A stretch of DNA of 64,000 bases from JAGQPD01 sp020426865 (GTDB taxonomy: Bacteria; Planctomycetota; Planctomycetia; Pirellulales; Pirellulaceae), in assembly GCA_041399065.1 (NCBI GenBank), contig JAWKTN010000002.1:1228704-1292703 (forward strand), given 5' to 3'. The notes under the pieces were generated by a model. The model searched no databases and had not been told where the DNA came from. It worked only from the letters and a program-made list of their open reading frames with translations. Of the stretch, positions 19,639 through 28,149 are shown piece by piece. Position 1 is the first letter of the stretch; each line of letters starts with the position of its first letter. The position numbers and the translations under genes are program-made.

Positions 19639-19933
19639 ACGAAAAGGTGTGGGAAGAACCAACTTGTCGTAGCATGCCGTCCATGCTACCCCCTCATTCA
19701 CCGCCTTTCAATGACCGAAAAAGTGTTTCGTAGTCGCGTTGCTGTCGTGGATCGAGACTACACGCAGCTCACTTGCTTCTTACGGTAATCAACGTATAGT
19801 GAAGGCCGCAGTCACGCGTGTGCCGGTTCCGTGTAGGTGGGTTTTCGGGATCTGGACGGTGTGACTGTGTAGATCGCCCACGCATTGGGAACCTGATGCA
19901 ACAGAGGAACCCGCGGAGATCGATCCTGATTCG

Positions 19934-21739
19934 TTGCTCGACGCCGCGAAGCGACTAGCCGACACGGTGCTCGTGGAACTCGGCGAGAAAGCGCCGGCAC
20001 GCAACAAGCAAGCCGTTGTACCGAAGGAATCGCCATTGCCGCCGCCACCCGACACCCCATCGATCGCCATGAAGGATCGCGCTGCCGCCTGCCTGGCGTC
20101 GATGCTCCGGATCAAAGTCGTCGACCAGCGCGATGGTTCCCACCGTCTGTTCGTAGCCGCCTGCCGTTGTGTTGAACATGACCTCGACGCCGCCGCGGCG
20201 CTGGGAACCATTCGCAAATACGCCCGCCAACGGCCGTTTCCAAAATCGTGGAGCGACGATGAAATCCTCCGGCGCGTGCGGGATGCCGATAAGCAATGTC
20301 GTCGCGGGCAGGCTCTGCAGGTCGCATCCAACGGGTGCATCGCGCTGGGCAGCCGCGAGCCGGCATCCGGCAAGCTCGTGCTTTCGCCGACCCGCACGCT
20401 GCCGACGGCTCAGGCATTCGTCAGGGATTTCCATACGCATCCCGACGGACGCGCCCTGGTTTGCTACGCCGGTCTACTGATGGAATGGCGCGATAATCGC
20501 TACGCCGAGGTCGAAGATGGCGCGGCCAAACAGGTCTTGCAGTCGTGGCTGCACGACGCGCTGCGGTATTACTACAACCCGAACACGAAGATGCTCGAAT
20601 TGGTCGACTTCCAGTCGAACCCGTCGACCGTCCGCTCGGCTCTCGAATCGACCAAGGCATTCGTGCATCTGCCGGTCACGACGCCATGTCCCTCGTGGCT
20701 CGTTGATGCAGACGAGCGCCCCAGTCCGGAGGAGATCATCGCCTGCCGGTCGCTGCTGTTGCATCTGCCGACGATGAAGCGGCTGAAGCCGACGCCGCTG
20801 TTCTTCAATTCGTGCGCTCTGAACTTCGATCCCGATCCCAACGCCCCGCCGCCCAATGCGTGGCTCGAATTCCTGCACCAGTTGTTCGACGGCGACATCG
20901 AGTCGTTCGATCTCTTGCAGCAGTGGTTCGGGTACAGCCTGGTCGGCAGCACGGCGCAGCAAAAGATGCTGCTGATCGTCGGCCCCAGACGGAGCGGCAA
21001 AGGGACGATCGCCAGGGTGCTGACGCAACTGGTCGGCCCCAACAATGTCTGCGGCCCAACCACCTCGTCGCTTGCCGGCCCCTTTGGCCTGCAGCCGCTG
21101 ATTGGCAAGAGCCTGGCCATCGTCAGTGATGCTCGCTTCGCGGGCGAGGGTATCAGCACCGTGATTGAGCGGCTGCTCTGTATCTCCGGCGAAGACCAAC
21201 TCACGATCGACCGCAAGAACATCACCAGCGTCACACTCAAGCTGCCGACGCGCTTCGTGTTTCTGACGAACGAGTTTCCCAGGCTCAACGATTCCAGCGG
21301 CGCGCTTGCCGGACGGTTCGTCATTCTCAGGCTGACCGAGAGCTTCTATGGCCGCGAAGACACCGGCCTGACGGATCGTCTGCTCACGGAGAAGCCGGGG
21401 ATTCTCAACTGGGCCATCGACGGCTGGCATCAGTTGCAGAAGCACGGCCACTTCGTTGTCCCGCAGAGCGTGCGGGAAGTCGTCGAGGAGATCGCCGACC
21501 TGTCGTCGCCCGTGGGCGCATTCGTCCGGGAAATGTGCGACGTCGGTCCCGCTTACCGAGACACGCTCGACGAGCTGTACGAGGCCTGGCGCGGCTGGTG
21601 CTTGAGCGAAGGCAGGCACGCGGTCACGACCCGGCAGTCGTTCGGCCGTGATCTGGCCGCTGCAGTGCATGGGATTGCGCGACGGCGCGGGACGGACAAC
21701 GTGTCGTTCTACCAAGGCATCCGGCTGAAGGAACTCTGA
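19934..21739 (+). CDS. D5/P4-type primase-helicase, 5' end uncertain
   Basis: The ~600-residue frame matches the C-terminal superfamily 3 helicase of phage/plasmid D5- or P4-like primases: Walker A GPRRSGKGTIARVL, a Walker B-like SLAIVSDAR, sensor-like LPTRFVFLTNEFPRL and a winged-helix-like C-terminus. These proteins drive replication of integrative elements and satellites. There is no ATG or ribosome site at the 5' end (the frame begins at TTG) and no N-terminal primase domain, so the gene may be truncated upstream. It is the first of three rightward genes of mobile-element character. Confidence 0.8.
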   Translation: MLDAAKRLADTVLVELGEKAPARNKQAVVPKESPLPPPPDTPSIAMKDRAAACLASMLRIKVVDQRDGSHRLFVAACRCVEHDLDAAAALGTIRKYARQRPFPKSWSDDEILRRVRDADKQCRRGQALQVASNGCIALGSREPASGKLVLSPTRTLPTAQAFVRDFHTHPDGRALVCYAGLLMEWRDNRYAEVEDGAAKQVLQSWLHDALRYYYNPNTKMLELVDFQSNPSTVRSALESTKAFVHLPVTTPCPSWLVDADERPSPEEIIACRSLLLHLPTMKRLKPTPLFFNSCALNFDPDPNAPPPNAWLEFLHQLFDGDIESFDLLQQWFGYSLVGSTAQQKMLLIVGPRRSGKGTIARVLTQLVGPNNVCGPTTSSLAGPFGLQPLIGKSLAIVSDARFAGEGISTVIERLLCISGEDQLTIDRKNITSVTLKLPTRFVFLTNEFPRLNDSSGALAGRFVILRLTESFYGREDTGLTDRLLTEKPGILNWAIDGWHQLQKHGHFVVPQSVREVVEEIADLSSPVGAFVREMCDVGPAYRDTLDELYEAWRGWCLSEGRHAVTTRQSFGRDLAAAVHGIARRRGTDNVSFYQGIRLKEL

Positions 21740-22060
21740 TATGGGGCAGGAAACGGCCATTCACCGTAGCGAACCGCTGCACATGCCGTCGCAAGCAAAA
21801 CCGAGTTTGCGACGGTATCTGAGCCAGGAAATTACGGTGTTTACGAGCCAACCGTCACGAACCGTCACGATATCCGGCATTGATCACACACGCGCGCGCG
21901 GAGAAGATCCTGGCGCAATGCGCCCTGACGCGTCGGTTCGCGACGGTCCCTGTCGCTCGCATGGTTCCTTCCCGGCGAGTGTGGCAGGTGAGGCACGCGG
22001 GAACAGCCGCCGTATTGAGCACAGTTTGTTTCGATTGTCCGAATTTCTGAAAGCCAAGCC
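21740..22060. other. gap without a convincing gene
   Basis: A 107-codon frame (21741-22064) exists but its composition looks random. The stretch includes a short repeated ACCGTCACGA (about 21857-21872) that could be an operator for the downstream genes. Confidence 0.35.
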
Positions 22061-22819
22061 ATGAGCCGACTTACGCACCGAGACGCCACACGCGGCCAAC
22101 AGGGCGACGACGTGGCCATCCTCTTGGCCGACGCGGAAGCCCTTTGCCATGTCGTCGCCGGCCGCGACCTGGCCGAAGCGGCGTTGTACGTCGTTCCGCA
22201 GTCGAGCCTGCCGGGCGAGTGTGGTTCGGGCGACCACTGCTACGCCTACACGACGCCGAGCCTGGACCTCTACCTCCGCGACCACATCCCCGATTGGCGC
22301 GGCCGCGGGCCGTGCATGGTCGTCAACGACATCGGCCTGGCCGAGGACTACGAACTCGAAGACCTGGCGTGTCTGGTCCCCGCGTATGTGCTGCACGAGC
22401 TGGCCCACATCCTCGACCGGCCCGCGCTGTTCGCGGATCGACACGGCGTCGAACCCAATCGGCTGAAGTTCGAGGCGCTGGTCGTGGCGAGCGTCGGTGA
22501 GCGGTCGCAGCGCAACGACATTCCGCTCTACTTCGGTCACGGCAATTCGTTCATTCGCATCGCCCTGCACCTCTGCCATCGCGCCCAGCGGACCGACGTC
22601 GATGTTCGCCCAACCGCGATCTGTGCCGGACACCGCTACGGATTGTCGCATGCCAGTCTCTATCTGGAGGCCCTCGGCGACGAGCCCGCCCGGTGCGCTG
22701 GCATGAGTTTCCACGACATCAAGTCGTTCAAACCGCCGCTGGCGTTTTCGCACCTGTGGACGGTTGATTGCATCGAGTACCACCAACGTTTCCTCCCTCA
22801 GAAAGGAAGTGCCCTATGA
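22061..22819 (+). CDS. HExxH-containing hypothetical protein
   Basis: The 252-residue protein is not recognised overall. It carries an HExxH metal-binding motif in VLHELAHILDRP (about residue 110-120), preceded by a hydrophobic strand, so a zinc-peptidase fold of the IrrE/minigluzincin sort is possible. A third ligand is not obvious. Its TGA overlaps the ATG of the coiled-coil gene (ATGA), so they are co-translated. It lies in the same rightward block as the primase-helicase, suggesting a role in the element's biology. Confidence 0.6.
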   Translation: MSRLTHRDATRGQQGDDVAILLADAEALCHVVAGRDLAEAALYVVPQSSLPGECGSGDHCYAYTTPSLDLYLRDHIPDWRGRGPCMVVNDIGLAEDYELEDLACLVPAYVLHELAHILDRPALFADRHGVEPNRLKFEALVVASVGERSQRNDIPLYFGHGNSFIRIALHLCHRAQRTDVDVRPTAICAGHRYGLSHASLYLEALGDEPARCAGMSFHDIKSFKPPLAFSHLWTVDCIEYHQRFLPQKGSAL

Positions 22820-23529
22820 CCGCCCTGTCATTCTTCGAGAAGTTCATCGGCCATCAGCAGCTGCAGGCCCAGACGGCAATCGCCGGCTACCGGGAGTTGG
22901 TCCCCGCCATCGCCACCGGCAAGGAACCGAACCCCGCCGAGGTCGAACGCCTGTTGGTTGACGCCGGCAAATCGCTCGACGACTTGCGGCAGGACGTCGA
23001 ACACTATCAGCGCCGTTCGGCGCTGAAGTCGGCCGTCGCGGCGGTGCCGAAATTGGAAGACCAGCGCCGCGAGCTCGACGAGCAGATCGGTGAGGCCGAT
23101 CGCATCCTGGAGGCCGCCGAGAAGCAGCACGAAGAGACGACCGACCCGCTCTACGCCCGCCGCCGCGAGGTGGACAAGGCCCTGTCGGACGGCAGCACCG
23201 CGCTCGCCGAACTCGTTTACTCGTGCCAAGACCCCGACCTGCGGCGCGAGTTGGAGGAGTGCGAGGCCGAACAGCGCCGGCTCGACGAGCAGCATCGCCA
23301 TCTCGAAAGCCAGGCGAATCGGATGGATCGCCAGGCGCAAGTAGAACGCCAGGACGCCGAGCACCAGATGATGTTGGGCGACACGCGGCGCGGCCACGAC
23401 CGGGCCAAACGGTACGAGCAGGAAGCCGAATCGCTCCGTCGCGAGGCCAAGAAAGCCGAGAAGGCCAAGACCGACTGTGAGAAGCGGCGGCAAGACATCG
23501 AGCAGCGAATGCGAAACTCCGCCGTTTGA
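22816..23529 (+). CDS. coiled-coil protein of unknown function
   Basis: The start is the ATG at 22816 (MTALSFFEKFIGH), which overlaps the previous stop and has AGGAAGTG upstream. The 237-residue product is almost entirely charged heptads from about residue 40 onward (rich in Glu, Arg, Gln), a long coiled coil similar to SMC-like or phage scaffold arms. There is no catalytic motif. It is the last gene of the rightward block and meets the CRISPR operon end-on about 260 bases later. Confidence 0.65.
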   Translation: MTALSFFEKFIGHQQLQAQTAIAGYRELVPAIATGKEPNPAEVERLLVDAGKSLDDLRQDVEHYQRRSALKSAVAAVPKLEDQRRELDEQIGEADRILEAAEKQHEETTDPLYARRREVDKALSDGSTALAELVYSCQDPDLRRELEECEAEQRRLDEQHRHLESQANRMDRQAQVERQDAEHQMMLGDTRRGHDRAKRYEQEAESLRREAKKAEKAKTDCEKRRQDIEQRMRNSAV

Positions 23530-23791
23530 TCGCAGCCGCCACGCAATCGGCCAGCCCGACGTCGCGTTAACCCGCCCGCCGCGCTGGCCGACCGGACGAG
23601 GATGTGCGTCCGTGTATGGCTCTTTGGCAATTCGGTCGAACTATCGTGAGTCGCCGGTCTGGCAACCCGGCGGCTCCGCGTCGGCTAACTGCCAACAGGT
23701 CATTCCATGCATGGCGATCAGCAATGCGGCAAGCCTCGACGCGCGGTTCATTATCCTCGTCAATTACTTGGGAAACGAAACCACTGACTCT

Positions 23792-25966
23792 TCAATTCGT
23801 CCGACTCGTATTCTCGTTCACGGGAGCGAACAGTCCTCCGCCCACGTGGCGCGATCTTCCCAAGATGATCAAACCTGGAATGGCGTCCTTGAATTCCAAT
23901 CGGAGCCAGCCCTGAAGGCCCAATCCTGCGATGGCCTTCCATTTCAAAACCGTAACTTCAGGACGTGGCAGACCTCGTCGCTCGCACTCGATCAACACGT
24001 CGCGTTTCAGGACAGTTTCTGCCGTCGACTTTCGGGCGTGGTGATTCACGTCGTAAGGCGTGCACGTCTCCCAGATGCGCGACGCCTGAAACAAGCGGTG
24101 ACAGGTTGTGTCCACTACAACCGGCCAAAGCTGCAAACACCCGTCCTCGCCGGCCCGGAGTTGATGCAATCCCTCAAGGGCTAACTCCAGCGTTGTCGTG
24201 TGCTCGGCATCTCGCCACGAGTTCCGCCTGTCGAGTTGTCCTGGTGTAATGACGAGCAACTGCTGCTCCAGCGGGTCGAACGCAAAGGCAAGGTGAGGTT
24301 CTTCGGAGCGACCTGCCGAACCGTCTTCAGCATGTCCCGAAAAGTACGGCGGCAAACGATAAGTACCGAGTACATCTCGCGTTCGTGCCATGACCGCGAG
24401 CCGCAACGCCTTTGCCAAGCGTATCGGATCGGGATTTGGCTGGAGCCCTGACTCGATCACGAGGGCGTACACACCGACGGCCGGCGCGACCGGTCGCATC
24501 ACTCCTAACCCAAGAAACCTTCCGTCGCCAATCACGAGCGGCCCGGAAACGAGCGAGTCGAATTCGAGCTCCATATGCCACAGACAGTGCTTGCTGAATC
24601 GGGTTCCCTCAGCGAACTGCTCGACACGAGTGCCTCGCACGTCGAATGGCTCTCGCTGGAATCGGATCGAACTGACGTTCGGGGCGACGTTGGCATGTCG
24701 AAGCGCCTGCGCAACCGCGAATGAGGCCCGATAATGCTCGGCGCACTTCTCGTGGCCCGGCTTCTTCTCTTTGTCGTCTGTTTTCACACGATTGGGATCA
24801 ATCCGTCGTCGTTCTGCTTCGACGAGCGCCACCGGCGTCACGGACCGCCAGATGCGAGCCCCCTTGCCGATGCCGAAATAGGCAAGCGGCGATCGATCCT
24901 CGGAAGATGTGAGATCAATCGGTTCGTCCAAGACAGGGTGATCCAGCCGAAGGCCCGATAGTGCCCAGACAATATCGTCCGCTCGAAGCGGACACTCCCC
25001 CGGCACCTCGACCAGAATGCGGCGAATTTGCATATCGGCCTGCGGATGCCCAATTGACGCGAGTGGTATGATTCGCACGCGGGCTGAAGTTGGGCCGGCA
25101 TTTTCGCCGTTCGGCTTGCGACCAATGAGCACGCGATCTATTTCGGGGATGCGATTTGGTAGGGCCCTGCGCAATTTCTCTACGGCAAGTTCACGAACCG
25201 ATTCAACCAGCGCGGACGAGCGTTCGAGAGGCCACGGGGCGAAACCGACATCGTCGGATCGCCGGAGTTCCAGGAGGAATCGCGACGCGACACCCTCGTA
25301 GCTGACCTTCTTCCATCTCGGTTTGGGGCGTTGTCGGATATTCTGCCCCTTGCCGTCGGCTGTTCTGGCAAACTGATGCGCTCCGGCCTCGTGGCGTTGC
25401 AGCAGACTCTTGAGCGATCCGGGAGTTGGACAATCGATCTCGCCGACGCCGGCAGAAGGGTGTCGTATTACACCTGGATAGACGCGAAGCCGCTCTTGCA
25501 ATTCTTCCTCGGATAACAGTTCCGCCCAGGCCCAGGCCGTGTCGATGCATCGGCCGAGTTGATACACGCGATCCGCGAGCGGTAGGACTTGGTGCGCAGC
25601 CTCGATGCCCGCATCGTCGGTCAGTTTCCAAGCAAACAGAAACGGAACTGCCGGGTCGAACAGGAGCGGAGCAATACGCTTCTCTGCCTTCTTGATGCGC
25701 TCCTGATACCCGTTGTAAGCGTCGGCTTCGTTGTTCGGCACATAGTTTACATACGATCTCTGAGATGCCGTGTGCGGCGAACCAATGATCGGATGATCCT
25801 GCTTTTCCAGCCACTCGAGCGCCTCAACCGTTTCTTCGTCGAGAGGGCCGCTGATGCCAGCTCCGGCGACGAGCGCCTGGAACAGCCGCGCCGGCGACGG
25901 TGGCCCGCCCGATCCGTGGTACCAGCCTTCGTAAAGCCGGACTGAGATCAACAGCGAGTCGCTCAT
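23792..25966 (-). CDS. csb2: type I-G (I-U) Cas5-Cas6 fusion, Csb2
   Basis: The 724-residue protein matches Csb2 (GSU0054 family), in which a Cas5-like part is joined to a Cas6-like part. Features: RAMP-type N-terminus SLLISVRLYEGWYHGSG, PPSPARLFQALVAGAG, HPIIGSPHTASQRSYVNYVP, and a C-terminal half with a GDGRFLGLGVMRPV glycine-rich loop. In type I-G this subunit processes crRNA and caps the Cascade complex. The start overlaps the csb1 stop by four bases. Length is in the usual range and the frame is intact. Confidence 0.85.
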   Translation of the reverse strand: MSDSLLISVRLYEGWYHGSGGPPSPARLFQALVAGAGISGPLDEETVEALEWLEKQDHPIIGSPHTASQRSYVNYVPNNEADAYNGYQERIKKAEKRIAPLLFDPAVPFLFAWKLTDDAGIEAAHQVLPLADRVYQLGRCIDTAWAWAELLSEEELQERLRVYPGVIRHPSAGVGEIDCPTPGSLKSLLQRHEAGAHQFARTADGKGQNIRQRPKPRWKKVSYEGVASRFLLELRRSDDVGFAPWPLERSSALVESVRELAVEKLRRALPNRIPEIDRVLIGRKPNGENAGPTSARVRIIPLASIGHPQADMQIRRILVEVPGECPLRADDIVWALSGLRLDHPVLDEPIDLTSSEDRSPLAYFGIGKGARIWRSVTPVALVEAERRRIDPNRVKTDDKEKKPGHEKCAEHYRASFAVAQALRHANVAPNVSSIRFQREPFDVRGTRVEQFAEGTRFSKHCLWHMELEFDSLVSGPLVIGDGRFLGLGVMRPVAPAVGVYALVIESGLQPNPDPIRLAKALRLAVMARTRDVLGTYRLPPYFSGHAEDGSAGRSEEPHLAFAFDPLEQQLLVITPGQLDRRNSWRDAEHTTTLELALEGLHQLRAGEDGCLQLWPVVVDTTCHRLFQASRIWETCTPYDVNHHARKSTAETVLKRDVLIECERRGLPRPEVTVLKWKAIAGLGLQGWLRLEFKDAIPGLIILGRSRHVGGGLFAPVNENTSRTN

Positions 25967-27171
25967 GATCCAGTCTCCTGGTCTTCTTCAGTCGTCTTCC
26001 CAAGCAGTTCCTTAGCGGCCTTCAGGTCGAACTCATGGTCACTACCAAGTGCCAGTTTGTCCCATGCCTGCTTGAACGGCTTGTAATGTTCCTGCGCATA
26101 TTCGCGGGCAAGCTTCTGTGCCTCGTCAGACACGAGATCAACGGGCTCTTCCTTGCCTCGCCTCGGAACCACGTACCACTGATCAGCGTCGTCGGCATAC
26201 TTCAGGTTGCAGCCTTCACGCAGGAAAAGCTCGATGTCTGCCGTTCCGGAGAGAATCGAGAGCGCCAGCAGATATTTCCGTAACGACTCCGTTCGCTCTC
26301 CACCGTTGAGCCCACGGAGTGCAACCAAGTTGATCGTCACGTCACGCTGAATCGGTCCACGAGCGAGGATTCCACCGAGCACGCGGCGACCGTCCTTGTA
26401 CTTTACGGCAGGTGCGTCTGCGAATCCCGTGACCGACAGCTTCTTCTTCTTGGCCTTGGCCTCTTTCGTCAACACGTTCTGTTGTTCCTCGTTCAAAGCC
26501 TTCCAAACTGAATTGAACTGGGCGGCGGCGTGCAGTTCATCCACGTCCCAGGCCCGGATGATGGCGCGCACAAGCCGCGGGCGTTTCTCTCCAGAACCGC
26601 CGCGCGAATCCCAGCAGCCAAAGACGAGCGATGTCGGGGCGATTGTGCAGAGCAGCGAGGCATCACCAGTCTTTCGCAGGGTCGAAAAGGCCTTTTCGAC
26701 CTTCGGCAACAACGACGGCGACGACTGAACGACTGCATCGGCGACGCGATGCGCCAGATCGAACAATGACCGCTTTTCCTTCCAGGGATTCTTGCATTTG
26801 TCAGCGCTTGGTTTATTGGCTTTCTTGCAGGGGTCACATTCTCCACATGGCTCCTTGCGGAGTACGATGTCGATTTGCGGAACCAACTCCGCGAGCCCAC
26901 CGGAACCTCCCTTGAATGCCGGTTCGAGCCGATTCGCCTGCGAGCCGACGCTGTCAATCAGCGCCACCCGCGTACCATCAGCCAGCCGATCGATGTTGTA
27001 GCCGATGTCGGCGTAGGTCGGCGGATAGATGATCTGCTCCTCCCCAGCAACGCCTTCGACGGCCAGCAATCGCTGTTTGAGATGGAGCGCGACTGGCCCT
27101 ATTGGATCGGTCGCCCACGAATCGAGCAGTTTGTTGGTAAGCATGGCTGGTTCAACTTTGGTTTCAGTCAT
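25963..27171 (-). CDS. csb1: type I-G (I-U) Cas7 backbone subunit, Csb1
   Basis: The 402-residue protein matches Csb1 (GSU0053 family; Cas7 of type I-G), which forms the crRNA-binding filament. Visible signatures are IIYPPTYADIGYNIDRLADG, LIDSVGSQANRLEPAF, VFGCWDSRGGSGEKRPRLVR and GILARGPIQRDVTINLVAL. A four-cysteine cluster (CGECDPCKKANKPSADKC) could bind zinc. The frame is intact. It follows the csb3-like gene after 57 bases and overlaps csb2. Confidence 0.88.
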   Translation of the reverse strand: MTETKVEPAMLTNKLLDSWATDPIGPVALHLKQRLLAVEGVAGEEQIIYPPTYADIGYNIDRLADGTRVALIDSVGSQANRLEPAFKGGSGGLAELVPQIDIVLRKEPCGECDPCKKANKPSADKCKNPWKEKRSLFDLAHRVADAVVQSSPSLLPKVEKAFSTLRKTGDASLLCTIAPTSLVFGCWDSRGGSGEKRPRLVRAIIRAWDVDELHAAAQFNSVWKALNEEQQNVLTKEAKAKKKKLSVTGFADAPAVKYKDGRRVLGGILARGPIQRDVTINLVALRGLNGGERTESLRKYLLALSILSGTADIELFLREGCNLKYADDADQWYVVPRRGKEEPVDLVSDEAQKLAREYAQEHYKPFKQAWDKLALGSDHEFDLKAAKELLGKTTEEDQETGS

Positions 27172-27228
27172 TGGAAAGTTCCTTGTTGAGTGAAGGCATC
27201 GAGTGCAACATTCGGAGACATCGCGAGG

Positions 27229-28149
27229 CTATTCAGTTTCAGGCTCCGCGAATGTCACGACTTTGTTTTTCCCGGAAAGATCAAGGCCAAATCGGAATCG
27301 TCGTAGTTCCACTCCAATTTCGACCTCGGACAATGCGGCACGAGCAAGAATAGGGGGGAGGATTTCGCCCCATGCGGCATAGCGAACTTTTCGAGTTTCG
27401 TATTCATCGGGGCGGGCGTGCTCCACTCCCAAGACAGCCATAATCTCCACGACTGGCGAAGATACGACCGAAACGTCTTTCAGCGCATTCGGTGAGAACC
27501 CCAGGTCGAGCGCGACCCATCCGCCGCGAGGATCCATGTTGAAGGTCCCTCCCAGCGGGCAAGTCAGATGAAAAGGGTCCTCAACGAGCTCGTCAGCGCA
27601 CTCTTTCCAAAGTTGGAGCAGTCCCGAAGACTCCAGCTTTCCCTCCGGATTCCGCTTCGTCGGATTTCCACGTTTGCCGCATAGCATGTCGTGAGCGATG
27701 CTGGTTCCCGTCCGATTTCCAGCAAAAAGTTTGAAGTCGGGGCGGCTTGAGCCATCAGACCAGCCATACAGATCGATTGACACGTGGGATTCATTGAACG
27801 TGATGTGACAGGGGAGTTTCGTTCGCGACCATTTCTTGTCACTCTTGATGTAGTGGTCGGCTAATTGGCTCGGGAACACGTCTGATGAAATCGCATTCGG
27901 ATCGCGCTCAGCAGGCCAGCCGTGGGGTTCCATCTCGGTGACGTTTGCGGCTGCAAGGTGCTTCAGAACGACTGCAAATGGATTCTCCTCCCCGTCCGCA
28001 CGCAGGCGAAATCGCACGTCGGAGTCGTCGCTCCAGTCAAAGCCGCCGGCGGCCTTCCCGAGCAGAATCTCAGCCGCTTCCAAAAAGCCGAGGCAGGCGA
28101 AGACCTGGCCGGGATTGAGAAGGTCCACCGGGATGGATGCTTTGGCCAT
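27229..28149 (-). CDS. csb3: type I-G CRISPR protein, Csb3/GSU0052-like
   Basis: The 306-residue protein begins MAKASIPVDLLNPGQVFACL, the opening I associate with the GSU0052/Csb3 family found between cas3 and csb1 in type I-G (I-U) loci. It holds the position of the large subunit, although it is shorter than Csx17-type Cas8u. Its ATG shares the last A of the cas3 stop (TGATG), so translation is coupled. Operon position is firm; the family name (Csb3 versus Csx14) is from memory and less certain. Confidence 0.7.
   Translation of the reverse strand: MAKASIPVDLLNPGQVFACLGFLEAAEILLGKAAGGFDWSDDSDVRFRLRADGEENPFAVVLKHLAAANVTEMEPHGWPAERDPNAISSDVFPSQLADHYIKSDKKWSRTKLPCHITFNESHVSIDLYGWSDGSSRPDFKLFAGNRTGTSIAHDMLCGKRGNPTKRNPEGKLESSGLLQLWKECADELVEDPFHLTCPLGGTFNMDPRGGWVALDLGFSPNALKDVSVVSSPVVEIMAVLGVEHARPDEYETRKVRYAAWGEILPPILARAALSEVEIGVELRRFRFGLDLSGKNKVVTFAEPETE

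Noticed and set aside
20474..21760. 428-codon minus-strand frame, and similar long frames at 21884-22786 and 22828-23542
   Set aside because: They mirror the GC-rich primase, HExxH and coiled-coil genes on the plus strand, which have recognisable motifs; the minus frames show none.
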